The notes under the pieces: generated by a model
Database searches by the model: none
Seen by the model: only the letters and a program-made list of their open reading frames with translations
Told to the model about the DNA's origin: nothing
Translations under genes and position numbers: made by a program
Shown: piece by piece, positions 8,361 through 14,562 of the stretch
How the letters are laid out: the number at the start of each line of letters is the position of its first letter
How positions within the stretch are numbered: position 1 is the stretch's first letter
DNA from: an uncultured Dorea sp.
GTDB taxonomy: Bacteria > Bacillota > Clostridia > Lachnospirales > Lachnospiraceae
Reading direction: 5' to 3'
Length of the DNA stretch: 32,561 nt
Assembly: GCA_910584265.1 (NCBI GenBank)
Contig: CAJTZE010000038.1
Span: 1-32,561, forward strand

Positions 8361-8402
8361 ATCCACTGCGGAAGATGGGACTTATTTTGAATATCATCTT
8401 AT

Positions 8403-8438
8403 AAAAAAAGTGCTGTAAAATGCGGTTTTCTATCACTT
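8403..8438 (-). terminator. Weaker terminator hairpin after the endolysin
   Basis: Reading minus, AAGTGATAGAAAA and TTTTACAGCACTT form an interrupted stem (three mismatches, 5-nt loop) followed by TTTTTAT. It lies about 55 nt after the endolysin stop and is backed up by the stronger hairpin at 8316-8360. Confidence 0.5.
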
Positions 8439-8460
8439 GACAGACTATAAAACATAAAAA

Positions 8461-8480
8461 TTTGCCACCTTTTTGCCACC
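8461..8480. repeat. Direct repeat TTTGCCACC near the prophage end
   Basis: TTTGCCACC occurs at 8461-8469 and 8472-8480 (11-bp period), just outside the endolysin stop. Short direct repeats at this place are what arm-type integrase binding sites look like, so this may be part of the attachment region. No att core can be identified from one end alone. Confidence 0.4.
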
Positions 8481-8491
8481 CGGTTTTTTAG

Positions 8492-9247
8492 TTAAAACGA
8501 TTTCTCAGCTTTCAGGAGTTCCAGTCCTGCCCTCCATGCTGCCGGCCCCGCCTCATGCGGATCATCGGTAATGCCAATGGACAATTCAAACTGCCTGGTC
8601 TTGTCCTGTGTATCCGGTCCGAAGGAACCGTCTACTGCAACCCCATATCCTGCAATGCAGAGAATCCTCTGCCAGATTTCAACCGCTGTCCCGGTCATTC
8701 CCAGTTTTAAAATCGGCATGCCTGCTGTCACAGTTACCCTTCCTCCTTCATTATAATTTTGTACGAACCCGGCGTTTGTTTCTCCCGCGGCATCCTCTCC
8801 GGCATACCGCAGTACGCAGTCCCATGGATAATTCCGGTAGGCTCTGATCAGGAACTCCTTTCCGGTCTGGTCTCCCGGAGTCCCGCCTGTCACAGTTCCC
8901 TTCTCATTGATGGAAGCCTCCACCTCCATACCGTTACCGCAGTACATGGCGGTATGCTTCTGCTTGTTCAGCAGGACATCTCCCCGGCGCAGGCCGGATC
9001 CGGTTGATAAGTTTACACCAGCCGTTACATCCTTGAATCCGCAGGCTATGAATATATTATACATATTCCCGGTGTACGAAGCGCCTCCGGTCTTAACCGG
9101 AACGCCTGCCTGTTCCCAGGCTGTGATCACCGCGGAACTGCAGTCATAATCCCCTTTTTCGCCCCATCTATATCTCTGGTCATAGCCATGGCGGTTATCA
9201 TTGGCTTTGGCCTCCATCCAGCCAATTGCTGACTCTATTACTGACAT
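8492..9247 (-). CDS. Endolysin: Amidase_5-like/NlpC-type peptidoglycan hydrolase with PG-binding domain
   Basis: This 251-residue protein should cut the cell wall at lysis. Residues about 1-155 form a cysteine hydrolase domain of the phage Amidase_5/NlpC-P60 kind, with probable nucleophile Cys36 in DYDCSSAV and His98 in KQKHTAMYCG. Residues about 175-250 form a peptidoglycan-binding domain (KLGMTGTAVEIWQRIL, then VDGSFGPDTQDKTRQFE). There is no signal peptide, so release depends on the holin genes just upstream in the transcript. The start follows GAAAGGAG. Expression passes through a hairpin and a 16-bp palindrome (9263-9307). Confidence 0.88.
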   Translation of the reverse strand: MSVIESAIGWMEAKANDNRHGYDQRYRWGEKGDYDCSSAVITAWEQAGVPVKTGGASYTGNMYNIFIACGFKDVTAGVNLSTGSGLRRGDVLLNKQKHTAMYCGNGMEVEASINEKGTVTGGTPGDQTGKEFLIRAYRNYPWDCVLRYAGEDAAGETNAGFVQNYNEGGRVTVTAGMPILKLGMTGTAVEIWQRILCIAGYGVAVDGSFGPDTQDKTRQFELSIGITDDPHEAGPAAWRAGLELLKAEKSF

Positions 9248-9262
9248 GCTTTACTCCTTTCC

Positions 9263-9307
9263 TGTGCGACGTCGCACATAAAAAGAGGACGGTATCACCC
9301 GCCCTCT
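9263..9307 (-). promoter_or_regulatory. Hairpin plus 16-bp palindrome between holin and endolysin
   Basis: Reading minus, a 9-bp stem (arms 9299-9307 and 9284-9292, one G-U pair) is followed by TTTTTA. The perfect palindrome TGTGCGACGTCGCACA (9263-9278) comes next, and then the endolysin Shine-Dalgarno. The same arrangement recurs at 11636-11678. It may be an attenuator, an RNA stability element or a protein-binding site. Confidence 0.65.
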
Positions 9308-9312
9308 GAATC

Positions 9313-9597
9313 CTATCTATTATCCGGTAAGCTTCCGTCTTTATCCAGCAGATTCCGCATCATCTCATACAGCCCCGTACTGGCCAGACCGGAAATCATT
9401 CCGCCTAACACTACCTCGGCATTGATCCCCGCCTGCATGTTGATCAGGATATTGACCAGACAGCCCCCGCACAGCGCCGCCAGCGGAATGTACTTATTGG
9501 GGAACCAGCTGAATGCCGTTTTCAGGGCAAAGCCTGCACACAAGCAGATCCCCAGCGTTATCAGGTTCACGTATTCAAATAAGTATTTTAGATCCAT
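9313..9597 (-). CDS. Phage holin-family membrane protein
   Basis: This 94-residue protein has about three hydrophobic segments (roughly 10-30, 37-55 and 58-80) and a short polar tail ending DKDGSLPDNR. It resembles the small phage holins (Phage_holin_5_2 type) found next to endolysins in clostridial phages. Its role is to permeabilise the membrane so that the endolysin reaches the wall. It follows the 69-residue membrane protein by 1 nt, so the two are coupled. Confidence 0.75.
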   Translation of the reverse strand: MDLKYLFEYVNLITLGICLCAGFALKTAFSWFPNKYIPLAALCGGCLVNILINMQAGINAEVVLGGMISGLASTGLYEMMRNLLDKDGSLPDNR

Positions 9598-9598
9598 G

Positions 9599-9808
9599 TT
9601 ATTCTACCTTCCTTTCCAAATCGTCAAGCCTGTGGTTAGCAACTTTCGCCTTCTCTTCTAATAAGTATGTGCGCTCCACCACAGAATTGTGCTTTTCTAC
9701 CTTTTTCTCCAGCTGTTCTATCCGGTACTTAGTAAGCTGGGTGCCCCCAAAGCTCCCGGCCAAAGTACCGATCAGGGACAGGACAGCTACTAATACTGTA
9801 TCAGGCAT
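9599..9808 (-). CDS. XhlA-like small membrane/coiled-coil lysis protein
   Basis: The 69-residue protein has one N-terminal membrane segment (residues about 5-24, VLVAVLSLIGTLAGSFGG) followed by a charged coiled coil (KYRIEQLEKKVEKHN to LDDLERKVE). Such proteins sit beside holins in many Firmicutes phages and are often named haemolysin XhlA-like. XhlA itself has the coil before the membrane helix, so the match is one of type, not proven homology. It ends 1 nt before the holin start. Confidence 0.65.
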   Translation of the reverse strand: MPDTVLVAVLSLIGTLAGSFGGTQLTKYRIEQLEKKVEKHNSVVERTYLLEEKAKVANHRLDDLERKVE

Positions 9809-9835
9809 ATCCCATTACTCCTTTCATTTCTCCTG

Positions 9836-9961
9836 TTACTCTGCCAGCTCCGGCACATCCAGATCGATCAGGACGTCCTTTACCTGCTCCCTGATCTTCT
9901 CCGGAACGTCTGCAATAGACTTCTTACCCTTCACGATAAGCGCTGCATAAATAACTGCCAT
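9836..9961 (-). CDS. CD1375-family small phage protein (copy 1)
   Basis: This 41-residue protein starts MAVIYAALIVKGKKSIADVP and ends with two acidic turns (VPELAE). It matches the short CD1375-family peptides encoded just before lysis genes in clostridial prophages; the function is unknown. The ATG at 9961 has GGAGG upstream, and the frame extends to 10060 only by reading through the previous gene. A diverged second copy precedes it. Confidence 0.75.
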   Translation of the reverse strand: MAVIYAALIVKGKKSIADVPEKIREQVKDVLIDLDVPELAE

Positions 9962-10013
9962 GGTTTCCGCCTCCTTCCTGAATATTTTTTGTAATATGAA
10001 AAACAGCAGCCCC

Positions 10014-10142
10014 TTAATCACCTTTCTTTTCCTCCTGACTAAGCAGCTGCTGGACTTCATTCCTCAAATTTTCTGGAACATCTTCTATTGTCTTTCCGCC
10101 TTTGCGGAGCAGATCCGCATATACTCTAGCTATGTAACTCAT
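10014..10142 (-). CDS. CD1375-family small phage protein (copy 2)
   Basis: This 42-residue protein (MSYIARVYADLLRKGGKTIE, then DVPENLRNEV) aligns along its length with copy 1: YxAxLxxKGxKxIxDVPExxRxxV. It is short enough to be missed by length filters but has a Shine-Dalgarno (AAGGATGG) and starts 3 nt after the preceding gene. Function is unknown. Strong conservation of the IxDVPExxR core between copies suggests both are under selection. Confidence 0.72.
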   Translation of the reverse strand: MSYIARVYADLLRKGGKTIEDVPENLRNEVQQLLSQEEKKGD

Positions 10143-10145
10143 AAC

Positions 10146-10538
10146 TTATACCATCCTTTCTTCATACAATTCACACATGGCCATCTGTAGGTCTGTTACC
10201 TGTGATGCTATGTTCTCTGCCTGGTTTCCCAAATCAGAAATATCCATTTCCATGAGCTTCAATCTTTCAGCCGGGGATGCTTCCTTCTGAAGCATTTCTA
10301 CTTCCCATATACCGCCCGCTTCCTCCTTAATGTACGAAAGCTGATCATAATTCTCATAGGAAAGCTTCGGCACGTCATTTTCATATACCGTCATTTTCCG
10401 TGTTGCAAATGAATCCATAAACAGCGCCTTTAACTGCTCAGACGTTGTAAGAATGATTCTCGCATGCAGAATGCCTTCCCCTGCTGAAACAGACTGGACC
10501 GGGATACTCCTCCCGTCATTGAATAACAGTTTCTTCAT
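10146..10538 (-). CDS. Hypothetical phage protein with C-terminal coiled coil
   Basis: The 130-residue protein begins MKKLLFNDGRSIPVQSVS, has a beta-rich first half (about 1-85) and ends in a helical, heptad-like segment (about 90-125, LMEMDISDLGNQAENIASQV). It lies between the tail-fibre region and the lysis genes, a usual place for small tail- or fibre-associated proteins. I recognise no named family. The start at 10538 is followed by a clean frame to a TAA 3 nt before the next gene. Confidence 0.6.
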   Translation of the reverse strand: MKKLLFNDGRSIPVQSVSAGEGILHARIILTTSEQLKALFMDSFATRKMTVYENDVPKLSYENYDQLSYIKEEAGGIWEVEMLQKEASPAERLKLMEMDISDLGNQAENIASQVTDLQMAMCELYEERMV

Positions 10539-10552
10539 TTAAAATATTCCTC

Positions 10553-10705
10553 CTATTCTTTCCCGGCATATCTTACCGGATATTTATATGCATAACGCTT
10601 TGCGCCCGCATTCACCTCATGCAGTTCAAATTCTATGATTACAGTATTTCCTGCGTCCACAGGATCCGGCGTAATCTCAATATTATCAATAACAACTTTT
10701 CCCAT
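10553..10705 (-). CDS. Small 50-residue protein matching the neighbouring Ig-like protein's C-terminus
   Basis: MGKVVIDNIEITPDPVDAGN is followed by a beta-rich stretch ending PVRYAGKE. Its core, IxIxPxPVDAGxxxxI, is the same as the last residues of the preceding 300-residue Ig-like protein (ISIAPNPVDAGGEFVITVEA). The ATG at 10705 is 15 nt after that gene's stop, with a GGCAGGAG-like site. It may be a detached strand or module of the fibre, or a duplicate of the C-terminal strand. Confidence 0.65.
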   Translation of the reverse strand: MGKVVIDNIEITPDPVDAGNTVIIEFELHEVNAGAKRYAYKYPVRYAGKE

Positions 10706-10719
10706 AGGCTCCTGCCTTT

Positions 10720-11622
10720 CTAGTCTACAGCTTCGACAGTTATTACAAATTCACCCCCTGCATCTACTGGATTAGGTGCAATGCTGATATTCACAATTAC
10801 CGGAGCATCAGGATCATAGACAACCGTCCGCGAAACAGTAGAAAAGTTTCCTGCCTGATCTGCTGCTTTGATTACAGCCGTGTTGGTTCCCTTCCTCCAC
10901 GTTACCGCCTTTGTGAACGTTCCATCTGCATTTACTGCAACGCTTCCCTGGTCAGCTCCATTCAGAGTAATATTAACGGTTACCAGCCCGGACGCAGCAT
11001 CGTTCGTGGTGCCGGAAATACTGCCCCCGCTCTTATTGGTCAGCATCTGCTCCGATGGTACCGGCACATTTAATTCAGGCGGAACAGTATCAATTGTAAA
11101 AGCTGTTTCTTTCTGTACTGCCCCATTTCCATCATTATCCTCTGCATTGATTTTGATGGTGTGTGCCCCGTCTGCTAATTCCGCTGTATAAATACACCTA
11201 TATCCGTTACTTATTACAGTTTTTGTTATTCCAGTCGAAACCGCCTCCGAACTGTCTATCTTCATGGAAATGGATTCTGGATTTACCCCCGAATCATCAT
11301 CTGTCACATCAAACTGAATCTGAACAGAATTTGATGCAGCATAGGCTCCTTCACTTGGTTTCGTCATTGTAATAACAGGCGGATTCTTTTCCAGAACCCG
11401 TAACAGCATTAAAGCCCCATAGGCAGGGTCATTTTTATCAACCACGGTTACATTTCCTGCCTCGTCTGTTATTTTCAGTACCATGGCATACCTATTTCCA
11501 TTCTTCGGGAAACTGCTTTTTCCCGGCGCAGATATTGCTTTTCTATATTTCTTTGCAGATACATCAAATGGAATATCATATGCCGTCCCATTCAATAATA
11601 ATGTTGAACTTCTAATCGCCAT
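10720..11622 (-). CDS. Ig-like repeat tail-fibre/appendage protein
   Basis: This 300-residue protein starts MAIRSSTLLLNGTAYDIPFD after GAGAGGAGG. It then has at least two bacterial Ig-like modules. The first is about 85-180 (PPVITMTKPSEGAYAASNSV to ETAFTIDTVPP). The second is about 180-270 (SGGSISGTTNDAASGLVTVN to VVYDPDAP). A third partial strand ends PNPVDAGGEFVITVEAVD. The module type resembles surface-exposed carbohydrate- or cell-binding appendages, so it may decorate the tail tip. The frame extends to 11766, but that part reads through the palindrome and hairpin at 11636-11678. Confidence 0.72.
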   Translation of the reverse strand: MAIRSSTLLLNGTAYDIPFDVSAKKYRKAISAPGKSSFPKNGNRYAMVLKITDEAGNVTVVDKNDPAYGALMLLRVLEKNPPVITMTKPSEGAYAASNSVQIQFDVTDDDSGVNPESISMKIDSSEAVSTGITKTVISNGYRCIYTAELADGAHTIKINAEDNDGNGAVQKETAFTIDTVPPELNVPVPSEQMLTNKSGGSISGTTNDAASGLVTVNITLNGADQGSVAVNADGTFTKAVTWRKGTNTAVIKAADQAGNFSTVSRTVVYDPDAPVIVNISIAPNPVDAGGEFVITVEAVD

Positions 11623-11635
11623 ACCCCCTCCTCTC

Positions 11636-11678
11636 TGTGCGGCGCCGCACAACAAAAGCACCCGGCAGCGGCCGGGTG
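11636..11678 (-). promoter_or_regulatory. Hairpin plus 16-bp palindrome before the Ig-like gene
   Basis: Reading minus, CACCCGGC-CGCT-GCCGGGTG (11659-11678) forms a perfect 8-bp stem with a tetraloop, followed by CTTTTGTTG. The palindrome TGTGCGGCGCCGCACA (11636-11651) comes next, then the Shine-Dalgarno of the Ig-like gene. It matches the element at 9263-9307 in order, spacing and stem (TGTGCG/CGCACA), with a different 4-nt centre (GCGC versus ACGT). Confidence 0.65.
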
Positions 11679-11699
11679 AATATAATCTGAATGCAGATA

Positions 11700-12515
11700 C
11701 TACTGCTTCATCCATGTAGCTGTTATATTTCCGTTTCTGTCCTGCCGCATCACATACACGGAACACATTAACGAGAATGCCACCTTCAGATAATCATTGG
11801 CTGAACCAACATTTCCTACAGTCAGCATGACTCCGGCATAATCATCCGGTGCGCCTGCGCTGTATCCGGAATACCTATACAGCCCGGTAGCCCAGCATCC
11901 CATTACTAAGTTCTGGCCGGATGGTATGTTGTGCCATTTTAAGGAAGAGCCGGCCGCACCGCCTCCAGCATTTAATATACCTATATTACCAATTAACTCC
12001 GTAACCTCATTCTGCAGCTGCTCATTAGTCTTCCTAACCGTAAACAGCTGTTCCACTGCCGTAATGCTGAGCCCTTCAATCTTTACACGATAAAGGGGAA
12101 ACTCCCTGAGGGACGCCCCTTCATACAGGTTTCCCTTCGTAACCACCGGATCTGATGCCGTAATTCCGGCCGTTCCCTTCTTTACTTCAAGAGAAAACGT
12201 ATCCACTCCGCCCGGCCCCGTGCTTGTAAATTTCGCCACAATAAAATCATTCCGGTTCATCCCGGACATTCCGTTCTCAATGACCAGCTCCTCATAATCC
12301 CCGTATATGTTTCTGGCCACATGGCCTCCGACACAGATTACCCCGTCTCCGACACGTACCTTGTTGTTGCTCAGCACCGCCGCTTTCATCCTGCTCCCGA
12401 TATCAAACACGCAGTCCCCGCCAAATACAGCCTGATAGATCGCCGCATCATCCTCTGCCAGGATATGCGGTTCCTCGGCGGCGGGCGTGTTTATCGTAAT
12501 GCCTTTCAGTCCCAT
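11700..12515 (-). CDS. Putative tail fibre/baseplate (receptor-binding) protein
   Basis: The 271-residue protein begins MGLKGITINTPAAEEPHILA. Its first ~160 residues, beta-rich with VGDGVICVGGHVARNIYGDY, resemble the baseplate-attachment part of phage fibres. A short coiled coil (about 163-176, RKTNEQLQNEVTELIG) leads to a compact C-terminal domain rich in Gly, Tyr and Trp (about 190-271, ending NGNITATWMKQ). Such a layout is usual for host-recognition proteins. It follows the Gp37-like tail protein by 2 nt. Confidence 0.65.
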   Translation of the reverse strand: MGLKGITINTPAAEEPHILAEDDAAIYQAVFGGDCVFDIGSRMKAAVLSNNKVRVGDGVICVGGHVARNIYGDYEELVIENGMSGMNRNDFIVAKFTSTGPGGVDTFSLEVKKGTAGITASDPVVTKGNLYEGASLREFPLYRVKIEGLSITAVEQLFTVRKTNEQLQNEVTELIGNIGILNAGGGAAGSSLKWHNIPSGQNLVMGCWATGLYRYSGYSAGAPDDYAGVMLTVGNVGSANDYLKVAFSLMCSVYVMRQDRNGNITATWMKQ

Positions 12516-12517
12516 GC

Positions 12518-13750
12518 TTAGTCATCTCCTTTTATTTCATAATTTATTTCCGTCCGTTTCTTGGACATTTTCAGTATCTTCCGTGTGATCGGCTTGTTTA
12601 ATACAGTTCCGGTAACCCTTTCCCGCCCGCCTACGATATCGCCGAGCTCAAGATCCATGTCACTCACGGAAAGATTGATTTTTTTATAGTTCTGCAGGGC
12701 TTTCAGCTGCTTTGTCCCGTAATCAAGAAGGCTTTCCGCATCTGCGGAGGTAAATTCATACACCGCCGCCCGCTCCTGCAGGCCAAAATAATGCTGGATT
12801 CTCCCTATGCTCCCGTCCTCCTGCACATACAGATGCAGGACAATCCTTTCATCATTCCGTCCGGTACTGGCACAGACCAGATGGTTGATCCCCTTTCTGG
12901 AATCCCGGATATCAAAATGCACCCGGCTGTCCTGACTGTATTCGATTTCCCCTGACCAGTCCACGGCCGGCACGGCCCGCAGATGCACAGCGCCGGGGTC
13001 TAACCCCTTCCCCTGAACGTATGCGATCTGCAGGCGGTGCCCGAAATGCTCCAGCAGTTTCATGACTGCATCATACAAAAGCACATACCTGTCAACTGTC
13101 CAGCCCTGCACAATGATGCCGGTGTCGGCATCATCGACCACAAACAGGTCAGAAAAACGTGTGCCGACCAGCCCGCGTATCACGGAATTCAATTCACCGT
13201 TCAAGACCAGGTTCCCGCTTCCGTTTGGGGGTTCCACAACCTTACGGCGGAGCATCCCCCTCCATGTATCTCCACGGAATACGATTTCATTCGTTTTTGT
13301 AACCACCTCCAGATCTTCCATGATCCCGCCGTACTCTGTATCCGGCACAAACAGGATATGGTTATACCAGAACTTCTCCTTCTGCCACACATTCATATCT
13401 ATCCTGATTTCAAAATCATAGGTTCCGCCGATGTCCAGATCCAGATCGATATTCTCCTTCACAAAGCCGATCTCCTCCCTCATGGCATTGGCCGCGATCA
13501 GCTGAAGCGGAAATATCTGCTTTTCCCGCACTTCAAGGATCAGCGCCCCGCCGTCCGTTTCAGGAGAAGCCGTTGTCTGGTTTCCGGCTTCATCCTCAGC
13601 GGTTACCGTTACCGGATAATAGCTTGCCTTTTCATTTGACTTATACTTTCTTTCCGGCGCCTGGAGGCTTTCCGAATAAATATCCCCTTTCTGGTTTTCC
13701 AGTGTTTTTAATTCCCCGCTGACAGAAGCCCTTACCTCCCGTACGGCCAT
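12518..13750 (-). CDS. Siphovirus tail protein, ReqiPepy6 Gp37-like
   Basis: This 410-residue protein has an N-terminal extension of about 80 residues with an Ig-like strand pattern (SYYPVTVTAEDEAGNQTT). The body (about 85-410) resembles the Gp37-like tail/baseplate hub family: FPLQLIAANAMREEIGFVKE, FRGDTWRGMLRRKVV, and a C-terminal part ending LELGDIVGGRERVTG and KRTEINYEIKG. It is probably the tail hub or spike base after Dit. It overlaps Dit by 19 nt, showing tight translational coupling. The N-terminal Ig-like segment may be a later addition, as it resembles the Ig-like fibre protein nearby. Confidence 0.75.
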   Translation of the reverse strand: MAVREVRASVSGELKTLENQKGDIYSESLQAPERKYKSNEKASYYPVTVTAEDEAGNQTTASPETDGGALILEVREKQIFPLQLIAANAMREEIGFVKENIDLDLDIGGTYDFEIRIDMNVWQKEKFWYNHILFVPDTEYGGIMEDLEVVTKTNEIVFRGDTWRGMLRRKVVEPPNGSGNLVLNGELNSVIRGLVGTRFSDLFVVDDADTGIIVQGWTVDRYVLLYDAVMKLLEHFGHRLQIAYVQGKGLDPGAVHLRAVPAVDWSGEIEYSQDSRVHFDIRDSRKGINHLVCASTGRNDERIVLHLYVQEDGSIGRIQHYFGLQERAAVYEFTSADAESLLDYGTKQLKALQNYKKINLSVSDMDLELGDIVGGRERVTGTVLNKPITRKILKMSKKRTEINYEIKGDD

Positions 13751-14562
13751 TTAGGCTCCCCCCTTTCCTCATAAAATATCAGGTCAAAGTTAAATCTTCC
13801 CGACCAGTTTAGGGACTTCATTCCATGCGTAATCTTACGGAACACATCCCCTTCCTTATCCCGGCTGTGGAAACAATTCTCTTTCTTTCCGGTAACCATT
13901 GTCTTTGTGACCGTCCCCGCACGGCTGTCTATCTCCAGATATTCCCCCTGTGCCAGGATGATATAGACCAGATAAGGGGCGCCGTCAATTACCACCATCG
14001 GGTTCACGCAGGGGCCGTATATCCGCATAAGGAAATTAACGTCATAAAAATGCCTGTTCTCCACATAGGTGCTTGTCAGGCCGTTCGCATACCGGTATGC
14101 ATAGCGGTACCTGTACCGTTTATTATTCGTTGAAACCGCATTGGACATATGGAAAGCATATGCCTTTTCCGTAATCCAATAAGGATAGTCTGTTACGATG
14201 GATATCTCAACATCCATCTGCGGGATCCCGTATTCCCATTCCGTTTTATCCGATGCCGTGATATAACAGGACATATACTGTTCCCCTATATACAGCCTCC
14301 CGGGAGTCATATTCAGCACGTCCAGCTCAACTGTTTCAAAAAATTCATTCACTGCCCTGCCGTACTCTTCCGGCGTGTCCGCCTGAATTGTAAGAACCGC
14401 ATTTTTCTTGGCAGCAGCCTTCTCGAATGCGGTAATATAACCGCTCTCCGTATACGGCTCCCAGGAATAATCAAACAAGTCCGCCGTCTGCATACGGTAA
14501 GGTTCTTCCACAAGGTTTAACACATTTCCTGTATGGCTCTTATAATAGATTTTAAAATACAT
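13732..14562 (-). CDS. Distal tail protein (Dit family)
   Basis: The 276-residue protein follows the tape measure gene, as Dit does in most Firmicutes siphophages, and overlaps it by 11 nt. The N-terminal half carries the belt-like pattern (FDYSWEPYTESGYITAFEKA, then GRLYIGEQYMSCYITASDK). The C-terminal half has the galectin-like strand sequence (VVIDGAPYLVYIILAQGEYL and EIDSRAGTVTK). Dit forms the hexameric ring joining tail tube to tip. Confidence 0.82.
   Translation of the reverse strand: MYFKIYYKSHTGNVLNLVEEPYRMQTADLFDYSWEPYTESGYITAFEKAAAKKNAVLTIQADTPEEYGRAVNEFFETVELDVLNMTPGRLYIGEQYMSCYITASDKTEWEYGIPQMDVEISIVTDYPYWITEKAYAFHMSNAVSTNNKRYRYRYAYRYANGLTSTYVENRHFYDVNFLMRIYGPCVNPMVVIDGAPYLVYIILAQGEYLEIDSRAGTVTKTMVTGKKENCFHSRDKEGDVFRKITHGMKSLNWSGRFNFDLIFYEERGEPKWPYGR

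Noticed and set aside
8437..8465. Plus-strand promoter starting TTGACA
   Set aside because: A consensus -35 is present, but there is no -10 at 16-18 bp and no plus-strand gene downstream.
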